Shown piece by piece: positions 56,588-64,000 of a stretch of 64,000 bases of DNA. The notes under the pieces are model-generated. The model was not told the DNA's origin, made no database searches, and saw nothing but the letters and a program-made list of their open reading frames with translations. How positions within the stretch are numbered: position 1 is the stretch's first letter; the number at the start of each line of letters is the position of its first letter. Location of the stretch: the NCBI GenBank assembly GCA_019155205.2, contig JAHNZQ020000001.1, positions 426,962-490,961 on the forward strand. The letters run 5' to 3'. The position numbers and the translations under genes are program-made. The DNA comes from Gracilaria vermiculophylla (taxonomy: Eukaryota > Rhodophyta > Florideophyceae > Gracilariales > Gracilariaceae).

Positions 56588-59500
56588 TTAAAGAGCAAAT
56601 AATAATAAGAAAACAATCATTAAAGCAAAAAGTGCAATTGCTTCTGTTAAAGCATTAAATTTGAGAGTAATTTGTCTACGCTCTATTTTTAAAACCACAC
56701 ATGATATTTCATATCATGTGGCTTTTCATGTAATTTTTATCGATTGAAGCGATTTCGATAGTTTTTTACTAACCAATTTCGTATTTTTGGGGGACAGTTA
56801 GGGTTAGTCGTTTGAAAATTGGAACATCATACTGCCTCTTCTATTGTTAAACTTGGATACTCATATTTCATCTGATTGGATAAGTCTCCTTCTAATTCTA
56901 AAAGTAAACTTACTTTGGCAATATCATCAGCAACATATCTTGCAAACTGCCTAATTGTTATATTTTTTTTAACACTTTGCATTACACTCTTGAACTCTTT
57001 TGCAGATAATGTATCATTACCGTATGAAAATTTGACTGAGTTTGTAGCATTTTTATTGGACCCTCCTTTTTGCATTAATCCAGTAATTAAAATTAACGCT
57101 TCTTCTTTGGAACTTAATTTAAATTTTTCTTTTATTTCTTCTATAATTTTGTTAATTACACTTTCGTCTATAAAAGTAATTTTTTTATAATTTTTTTTTA
57201 TGTTTGTCGCTATTTGTTGTATTTTGGTTAAATCGTATTTTGACTGTATAATGAGAGTTTGAAGCACTATTTTTTATTCGAAAAAAAAACAATTTCTTTT
57301 GACAAAGTTCTTTTAGCATTTTTTTAATTAAAAATTTTAACTAACAACAATAATTTAAAAAAATTTTATTCCTGATTTTAAAATGAATTATTATAATATT
57401 GATTTTTTTAATAAATATTAAAAACTAACCGTGGATCTAAGGCAGTTGTACTTAAATTTCTTTTTATAGGAAATTAAATATTTTTAATTTATTTTTCAAT
57501 ATTAATATAATTTAAAGTATATTTTCATTTAATGAATCTTTATTAAAGTTCTTTATGGTTATGCTATTTTTCCTTAAATTTTTATTTCTTGTCGATTCGA
57601 TTCTTTTTTAGGTTAAACCATTTGTAAATTTTTTTAATTAATTCGCACAAATCCTAAAATTGCCATTTTGAATAACTCATCTTTTAATGATGGGTTTCTA
57701 GAGATACCTAGTACTAAAGCACCGAATAATGTGTCTCAATATTTTACGATTGGACTATAAAACTTAACATGATTATTTCTTATCATTAAGCTTCACTCAA
57801 AACTAAAAATTTTTTGATACAACAAAATTGCTATATTTTTATGTTATATTTATTATGAACTGATTTAAAAACAACACTGATATTTTTAAATGATAAATTA
57901 TTTGTAGTATTCTTATTTTTGATTTGAAAACTCTTGGGTCAGTTGTAGATAACATTTTTTTGAATAAAACTAATTTTATAATTTTTTTTAAAAGGATGTA
58001 ACGTATTTATGTTTTCCCCATAGTTTTTGAAAATTTTATTTAAACTAGGAATTTTATATTTCTGTTTTAAAGTACTTGCTAGTGAAAGTCTAATATAGTA
58101 TTGTACAATAAACTTGACTTTAAAAAAGTTATCACAAAAAGCAAAATAATTTAATATATTTTTAGCTAAGCCTACAAAAAAAGTGATGATTTTATAGTCA
58201 TCCAACAATAAAATCGACTTTTTTGTGTCTACTTTCATTTTCGTTCTTTGTACGATTCCATTTTCTTTGAGTTTTGAATATATAAATTTTATATCCGCGT
58301 TTATCATAATGCTATAAAAAAGTGGATTTTTTTTTAAAAATTTATTTTCTATGAACGTTTTATTTTTAGAGTTTATTTTTAAATATCTTATTGTGTCTAC
58401 TAAAAAGTTTGTTTTATTTTTATCATAAATACTCTTAAATTTGATCTGTAATGGTAGTTTTCCCGGCAAAAGAGTGGAAAGAGAAAAAGCTTTATTAAAA
58501 ATAAATCTTAAATTTTTTGCTACATATGAATATTTGTATCTGCTCTCACAAAACCAATTATCTTTATATTTTAAAACTAATTTTATAAGATTTTCTCTTT
58601 TTGAAACACGTTTTTGGTTAATAATTTCATTTTTATGCTTCAATAAAATATGATTTTGTTTTTTAAAAGAATTTCTAGTTGTAAAATCTGAATTTATTTG
58701 TAAAAATATATGTTTGACAAAATTTTTTAAACCTTTTCTTCTATTTCACCTAAGGCTATCTAAAAATATTTTTTTAGTTACTTTAACATTATTATCTTTT
58801 AGAAAATGAATTAATTTTAGAAAGTTTCTTGGATTTGTTTTAAAGTTGTTTCAAGCATTATTCATCATTTGTTTAAAAAATTTGTTTTTTTCAACCTTTC
58901 GTCGGTTTTTGATATTGCGTTTAATTCTAGAATTATATTCTAATACTCTGTTTTTTCTGGGTGATAAATAAGTCTTTTTAACATTATAAATTTTACATGA
59001 TAAAAAATTTACAGAATTGTTACATATATTAATAAGTTTTACTTTTTTTTTGTGAATTTTTAAAAACAATTGTTTAGACATAAAATCTATAATCTTTTGT
59101 TTATATTGAAGTGCCACTTCTTTTTTGCCTTTTATACCCAAAATAAATTTATTTAAGTATCTAATGTATTTAATTTTGATAAAACTAATCTCATGTTGAT
59201 TTATAAGTTTTTTAACATAATTATCTAAAGACGTCATATAAATATTTAAAAATAAACATGACAATGTTTCATTTTTGAGAAAACTTTTTTTACGAGTAAC
59301 ACTTTTATTATAATCTCAAAAATTGTTATTGAACATATGATTTAACAATAAAAATAGTGCTTTGTCATTAATATTTTGTTTTAATAATTGGATTATTCTA
59401 TATTTGTGCAAAGAATCAAATGGTTCTTTTAAATTAGATTTAATATATCAATTTATCCCAGACCATTTAAATTTTATTTCTCGTAGAGCAAGATGAGAGT

Positions 59501-60509
59501 TTTTATCTTCCTTAAAACCGTAAAAATATTCAGAAAAATAATTCAACTTATAACTATAAACTTCCAAAAAAACTATGTAAAGAGCTTTTTGTACAATAGT
59601 ATTACTAAAACAATTTATAATTAGCTTCTTATTTATTGTATTTTTAATCAAGTAGATTTGTTTAGAATAATCTCACTTGAAATTATTTTTTTTTAAATTT
59701 TCACTAAGATTCACAAATCAGTCTATGTTAATTTTTTTTAATATTATTTTATTAAGCAAATTCTCTAATATTATATGATTTTTTTTATTAATCATAGTTT
59801 TATAAACATAAATTAAAAATAAAGGCTCCGAAATGATGTTTTTTAATAGATTTTCATATTTAGAATTCTTTTTTTTTAAATTTTGTAAAATAAAGAAGAA
59901 TTTATACGATTCAAAATTATACACATTAATCTTTTTGAAAGTATCTGGGAAAAAATTTATTGACGTATTTTCTATAACTTTCACGTGGGCATTTTTTTTT
60001 TAAATAACTTTAAAAGATTTTAAAGTTTTTGTTCACAGATAATTTTTAGTAAAATGAGCTAAAACTAATTTTATAATTTGGAATCACATTTTTAATACAA
60101 ATTCTTTTTTTGTTTTCTCTTAAGATTAGACCTATGTAAAAGTAACACGAAATCTTTTAATGAAATATGATATAAATTTGGATTTAATATTATATTTGGC
60201 ACTTATTTGTATAAATAAACATTTTGTACGAAAAACGTTTCTATTTACTGTAAAATATACTTTGCTTAATTATTTATTATAAAATGACAAACTTTTCCTC
60301 TAAAAATTTTATTTATCATTATCACTCTCATTATTGAAGACCATAAAGCTGTTCCAAGTAATTTTGATTTATGATATTTTGGATTTTATCGACATATTAA
60401 TTAAAAATAAGTGTTCTTTTCACGCACCAGTACCTATTCCAACTCCTGCTCCTGCTAATCCAATTGTTGCTAAACCTGCTCCTATATATTTGGCTGCCTG
60501 TAATAACAT
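56588..60509 (-). CDS. atp9: ATP synthase subunit c, three exons
   Basis: The proteolipid of the Fo rotor ring, with two helices. Exon 1 is 60428-60509 ([20 protein letters not shown] then AGVGIGT), exon 2 is 57649-57728 ([20 protein letters not shown] then KMAILGF) and exon 3 is 56588-56653 ([21 protein letters not shown]). They sum to 75 residues, the normal size, with the essential Glu in ALTEAIALF. Exons 1 and 2 both end at a GTGCG intron start. So a gene of 228 coding bases is spread over 3.9 kb. It lies between rpl16 and trnK. Confidence 0.95.
56654..57648 (-). mobile_element. group II intron 2 of atp9 with a non-maturase ORF
   Basis: Starts GTGCG after GGATTT and ends TTTAAT. Domain V at 56691-56725 (AAGCCACATGATAT, GAAA, ATATCATGTGTGGTTTT) is very good. 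About 995 bases. Its only ORF ends 12 bases before domain V and is not a maturase. Confidence 0.92.
56737..57267 (-). CDS. unknown 176-residue protein in atp9 intron 2
   Basis: The frame starts [20 protein letters not shown] and continues past one TGA Trp at 56827 to a TAA at 56737-56739. Two Cys and a [15 protein letters not shown] segment lie near the end, and [15 protein letters not shown] lies near residues 104-118. Predicted mostly helical, soluble. It has no RT, maturase X, HNH or LAGLIDADG features. Composition is that of an ordinary protein, not of the Lys/Asn-rich decayed ORFs nearby. I do not recognise the family. Placement in domain IV is where group II introns carry their cargo. 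Confidence 0.7.
57729..60427 (-). mobile_element. group II intron 1 of atp9
   Basis: Starts GTGCGTG and ends ACACAT. Domain V at 57759-57793 (AAGCTTAATGATAA, GAAA, TAATCATGTTAAGTTTT). Carries a degenerate maturase ORF on the same strand. Confidence 0.92.
57831..59984 (-). CDS. degenerate maturase of atp9 intron 1
   Basis: One frame of 717 codons with TGA as Trp, starting at GTG and bounded upstream by a stop, so not fused to exon 1. RT remnants: [32 protein letters not shown], and the active site YADD changed to YLNK at 59148-59159. The maturase X domain is better kept: [18 protein letters not shown], then [18 protein letters not shown] and FKNYG. The amino part still shows DTIRYL-type motifs. 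There is no HNH. Its X domain is of the cox1-intron-1 type, not matR type. RT activity cannot remain; splicing help is likely. Confidence 0.78.
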
Positions 60510-60623
60510 ATTTGTATAAAAAATTATAAAAATATTTTTGTAGCGGAAACACACAAAGCAGCCGATTTTTATTATTATATCAGAGTGTCAAACATTGTTT
60601 AAATAAAATTGTCTTTTTTCTTT

Positions 60624-61028
60624 TTAATAAAAAATTTTGGTTTTTATAGGTAATTTTGCTCCTCCAGTTTTTAAAGAAGAGAAAATAACATTCGGGTTCA
60701 CTCCACAAATTTCAAAAAGAATACTTCCTTTAACTACTCTTGCGCCTCAATGAGACACTTGTCCTTTACCTTTACCCATTCTAATAGCTATTGGCTTAGA
60801 TGTAATAGATAAATGAGGAAAGATACGGATTCAAATTTTTCCTTTTCGTTTTATTTTTCTAGCTATAGCTTGTCTTGCAGCTTCAATTTGACGTGAATGA
60901 ATTATTCCTGATTCCTCAGCTTTTAAACCATAAGTTCCAAATTTTAATTTATTTGTTTTAAATTCTAGTTTTTTAAGTTTACCTTTTTTAATTTTTTTAA
61001 ATTTAATATATTTTGGCCCATTAAACAT
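60624..61028 (-). CDS. rpl16: ribosomal protein L16
   Basis: A 134-residue large-subunit protein near the peptidyl-transferase centre. LKFGTYGLKAEESG, then RQIEAARQAIARKIKRKGKIW and PIAIRMGKGKGQVSHW are conserved. Trp codons are TGA and hide half of it in the standard code. Last of the rpl2-rps19-rps3-rpl16 run, seven bases from rps3. Confidence 0.95.
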
Positions 61029-61034
61029 GATTTT

Positions 61035-61871
61035 TTAAAACTCGTGTATTCATACTTTAATTCCAATAGTACCATTTAAGGTAAACGCAGTTTCTTCTGA
61101 ATAGTCTATTATAGACTTTATGGTCAGTACAGATACACTGTTCGATATTTTAATTATTTTGTTTCGAGCTCGTGGTCGGCGATTTAATCTTCCTTTAATT
61201 TCTATTTTGATGCCTTTAAATTTAGAAAATTTATTATTTTTGAATGATTCTAATGTATTTTGGATAAATCTTAGAAAAAAGTTATGACGTTTTAAATTTT
61301 TTAATTGTGTCGCAATAAATTTCGCTAATAATTTGGATGACTCTTTATTTGTAGCACAATTTAACAAGACATTTATTCCTTGTTTAAAAAATTTACTTGT
61401 TTGATATTTTCTCAAAGAAGCTATATTTTTTTTAATGACTATTTTACTTTTTCTATTAATAATTATTTTTTTTGTATTAAGCTTTAATCCTTTTAAAATT
61501 AAGAAAAAATTAATCTTCTTTTTAGTAAAATTTGTCAAGCTTTCAAATAATTTTTTAAAAAGAATTTTTTTTTTTACGTCAAGGCACTCTATCCCAAAAC
61601 GGTTTCACATGTTTCTTTTTATTCCATGAAAGAAAAAACTTAAATTTGGTTGATAAGAAATGAAAATATGCAATGATTGATTAAAATAATATAGTCGACA
61701 ATTATGCAAAACTATTTGATGGATTTTAAAAAATCTAACAATAAAATTTCGAATTTCTTTATCTTTTTGTGAATATATCGAGAATTCTATAGGAATTTTT
61801 TCAAAATACTTAGATTTTCATTTGTTATTTTTAGTTAATTGCAGAAGATTTGGATTGATTTTTTGTCCCAT
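61035..61871 (-). CDS. rps3: ribosomal protein S3
   Basis: A 278-residue S3. It starts MGQKINPN, the universal S3 start, and ends in the conserved carboxy domain GIKIEIKGRLNRRPRARN, then SEETAFTLNGTIGIKVWIHEF. Several Trp codons in the amino half are TGA. ATG follows the rps19 stop with no gap. The middle is a Lys/Phe-rich, poorly conserved insertion, as in other algal mitochondria. Confidence 0.94.
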
Positions 61872-62117
61872 TTATTTTTTTCTAATTTTTTTTTTAAAAA
61901 TAAAATTTGCGCGTGTAAAAGAAAATTCACCAAACTTATGTCCTATCATATTTTCTGTAACAGTTAGATCAATATGTTTTTTACCGTTGTACACTTTAAA
62001 AGTTGAGCCTAAAAATTTAGGAATTATTTCTGAATTTCTGGAAATGCACCAGATTTTTTGTTTATTATTCAAAGACTGTGGCTCTACGAAAGGGCCTTTT
62101 CATAAAGATCGACTCAT
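61872..62117 (-). CDS. rps19: ribosomal protein S19
   Basis: An 81-residue S19 of the small-subunit head. MSRSLWKGPFVEP at the start and [28 protein letters not shown] toward the end are diagnostic. The Trp is TGA. Its TAA abuts the rps3 ATG. Confidence 0.95.
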
Positions 62118-62123
62118 TATTTG

Positions 62124-62897
62124 TTATTTTTTTGATTTTCTAGAATTAGGTTTTCCTCAAGGAGTTTTATTTTTTCCAGATTTTTTTCCTTCTCCACCTC
62201 CATGTGGATGGTCGACTGGATTCATAGCAACTCCTCGAACAGTAGGTCGTTTATTTAACCATCTAGCTTGACCTGCTTTTTTTAATTGTGATAAAAAGAA
62301 TAATTCATTTGAAACTATACCTAATGTGGCATAACATTTTGAAGAAATTATTTTACGTTTTCCTGAACTTAATTTAATCACACCATAATTTAATGTTTTT
62401 TCTTTAAGTCTCGAAAAAGTACCCGCCGAACGTGATATTTGCGCTGGTTTGGATAGTTTAGATGATATATTATGAATATAACTTCCTACAGGTATTTGCA
62501 TTATTGGTAATGAATACCCTAATTTTAATTCTACAGTATTGCTGGATTTTAATATATCACCGATTTCTAAATTTTTTGGTGCTAATATGTAGAAAAAAGC
62601 CTTATTTAAAAAGCCGTATACTGAAGCAATGTTTGAATTTCTATTAGGATCATATTCAATGCTCGATGTAATCCCTACAGAAACTTTTTTTCTGCAAAAG
62701 TTTATTTTTCTATATTTTTGTTTACTACCCGCTCCTTTATGTCTAACAGTAATTTTTCCTGAATTATTTCGGCCTGCCGAATTTTTAAATCCTTTTATTT
62801 TATTTTTTAATAAAGATTTTTTTTTTGAGTGTCACGTATTTATTTCAAACACATTTTTTTGTGGTAATATTCGTGAAAGGTTATTGTTAGATTTCAT
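62124..62897 (-). CDS. rpl2: ribosomal protein L2
   Basis: A 257-residue L2 of the large-subunit core. GRNNSGKITVRHKGAGSKQKYR, then VSVGITSSIEYDPNRN, IPVGSYIHNI and the catalytic-centre loop RPTVRGVAMNPVDHPHGGGEGK are all seen; the last holds the essential His. Two Trp codons are TGA. Six bases separate its stop from rps19. Confidence 0.95.
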
Positions 62898-62931
62898 ACT
62901 CTGAATTTTTAAAAAAATATATATTTTAACA

Positions 62932-63381
62932 TTAATATTTCAATTTGAGTTTTCTTAAATTTGTAATCGTAAATCGAAATATTAACTTTTTATTATTTTG
63001 GTATTCTAAAGAGTAATTTTTTTTTAATTGCATCGTTTGATAGACTTTATTATTTATTTTTATGGCCAATAAATTAAATAATATAGATTCAAAGTTAGTA
63101 ATTAAAACTTGTTTCGATAATTGATTATTTTTGGGTTTAATCAAAAATGTAAGACTATTTATTATTCACTTTATATTTTTATAACAGGATTTATTTAATA
63201 TTTTTCTTGACATTTGATTAAAAATTTTATAATAATCAAAATTTGCAGTTTTTAAACTTTGTTCAATGCTAATTCAATTATTGGAGCTTTTACTAACGCC
63301 GTTAAAAAAAAAGTATATGTTTTCTTTTTTTATATAATTTTTAGTTTTAATAGTTTTATAACTTTTAAAGTCAAGTTGCAT
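62932..63381 (-). CDS. conserved-position ORF upstream of rpl2, possible ribosomal protein L10
   Basis: A 149-residue basic protein with TGA as Trp. It starts MQLDFKSYKTIKTKNYI and contains FNGVSKSSNNWISIEQSLKT, then FDYYKIFNQMSRKILNKSCY, then WIINSLTFLIKP. The order (Trp, then a helix with K.FNQM.R.ILN, then a hydrophobic TFLI strand) recalls diverged mitochondrial L10 proteins that were long annotated as orphan ORFs. It leads the ribosomal block, 34 bases before rpl2, on the same strand. The match is at pattern level only. Confidence 0.5.
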
Positions 63382-63417
63382 AATTTTATATCAATTTAAT
63401 CACTAATTAAATTATTT

Positions 63418-63489
63418 TAGGCTTAGTAGGAATTGAACCTACGACTTGACCGTTATGAGCGGTATGTTCTCCCACTGAACTATAAGCCT
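63418..63489 (-). tRNA. tRNA with anticodon CAU, Met or lysidine-type Ile
   Basis: Anticodon CAT in stem ACCGC/GGT, perfect acceptor AGGCTTA/TAAGCCT, T arm GTAGG/CCTAC. With trnM at 19335 this is the second CAU tRNA. The acceptor and T arm resemble bacterial tRNA-Ile(CAU), so it may read AUA after modification, but an initiator role is also possible. Confidence 0.88.
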
Positions 63490-63549
63490 TAGTTTAAAAT
63501 ATGATCAATGCGAATTGTTCTTAAAAAAAACAGACTTTAAATAATGATG

Positions 63550-63622
63550 CAAGAAAAAAGAGATTTGAACTCTTGGCTTTTGGTTTTGAAAACCAATGCT
63601 CTACCAACTGAGCTATTTTCTT
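63550..63622 (-). tRNA. trnW: tRNA-Trp(UCA)
   Basis: Anticodon TCA in stem TTGGT/ACCAA, acceptor AAGAAAA/TTTTCTT, discriminator G. UCA reads both UGA and UGG and is the molecular basis of the TGA-as-Trp code seen in the genes. Confidence 0.95.
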
Positions 63623-63640
63623 TTTAATATTTCAAATTTT

Positions 63641-64000
63641 TTAGTTTGCTAATATGTTAAAACCAATAAGAATTCCTATTGTAAAAATAAAATAACCTAG
63701 CGTTAAAGGTAGGAAACATTTCCATCCTAAACTCATTAACTGATCATATCTATATCTGGGTAACGTTGCTCTCGTAACGATGAAAAAAATTACTCCCAGT
63801 ATGATTTTTGAACTTAATCACAGAGTGCCAGATAAAAAATTAAACAAAAAATAATCAAAAACGGGTAGTCAACCTCCTAAGAATAAAATAGCCGAAAACG
63901 TACTCATTAAAATCATGTTTGCGTACTCAGCTAAAAAAAATAACGCAAATGTCATGGCTGAATATTCTACATTATAACCTGAAACTAATTCTGCTTCGGC
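63641..64000 (-). CDS. nad1: NADH dehydrogenase subunit 1, carboxy part, cut by the window end
   Basis: The visible 119 codons read [20 protein letters not shown], then [13 protein letters not shown], then [24 protein letters not shown] and a stop at 63641. These are the hallmark quinone-chamber segments of Nad1. Trp codons are TGA and TGG. The gene starts beyond the window. Confidence 0.96.

Noticed and set aside
60334..60519. A plus-strand ORF rich in Pro and Ala
   Set aside because: It is antisense to atp9 exon 1, whose Gly/Ala codons read as Pro and Ala on the other strand.
61822..62271. A 149-residue plus-strand ORF
   Set aside because: It is antisense to rps19 and rpl2, both clearly recognised.

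Overview
The window is part of an AT-rich mitochondrial genome that reads TGA as tryptophan. TGA stands at conserved Trp positions in nearly every host gene, and a tRNA-Trp with anticodon UCA lies at 63550-63622. The gene set (nad1-7, 4L, 9, 11; cob; cox1-3; atp6; atp9; both rRNAs; many bacterial-type ribosomal protein genes), the blocks rpl2-rps19-rps3-rpl16 and rps10-rps8-rpl6-rps2-rps4, and a nad11 kept in the organelle but split in two all point to a stramenopile alga, most likely a diatom. I cannot name the species.

Layout. 1-710 is a repeat-rich spacer with G-rich tracts. From 785 to 47261 everything is on the plus strand: cob, trnS, nad5, trnH, rnl, rns, nad6, nad2, trnM, trnR, nad4, rps13, cox3, cox2, nad3, trnI, nad7, a small rpl31-like ORF, nad9, rps14, cox1, two free-standing maturase-like ORFs, then trnQ-trnD-trnY-trnV. 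47262-48968 is a convergent spacer with a GC-richer, hairpin-rich island and a decayed ORF. From 48969 to the end everything is on the minus strand, in transcription order: nad1 (partial), trnW, tRNA(CAU), an L10-like ORF, rpl2, rps19, rps3, rpl16, atp9, trnK, nad4L, nad11 (two genes), trnE, atp6, rps10, trnF, rps8, rpl6, rps2, rps4, trnN.

The striking feature is about 15 group II introns: cob 1, nad5 1, rnl 1, nad2 1, nad4 1, cox3 1, nad7 1, cox1 4, nad4L 2, atp9 2. They fall into age classes. The four cox1 introns and the cob intron carry long, intact reverse transcriptase-maturase-HNH proteins that write Trp only as TGG and so are open in the standard code; they look recently acquired. The rnl intron carries a similar protein broken by an internal deletion. 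The nad5, cox3, nad7 and atp9-intron-1 ORFs are AT-rich, use TGA for Trp, lack the HNH domain and have lost the RT active site or most of the RT; the nad5 and cox3 ones resemble plant matR and are read in frame from the upstream exon. The nad2, nad4 and nad4L introns encode nothing, and atp9 intron 2 encodes an unrelated 176-residue protein. Two further maturase-like ORFs after cox1 have no host intron. Together this suggests a splicing network in which a few degenerate maturases serve introns that have lost their own, while active elements continue to invade.

The genes encode membrane subunits of complexes I, III and IV and ATP synthase, plus parts of the mitochondrial ribosome and tRNAs. 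Several small or tRNA-like items near 710, 16351, 29940 and 62932 are tentative.
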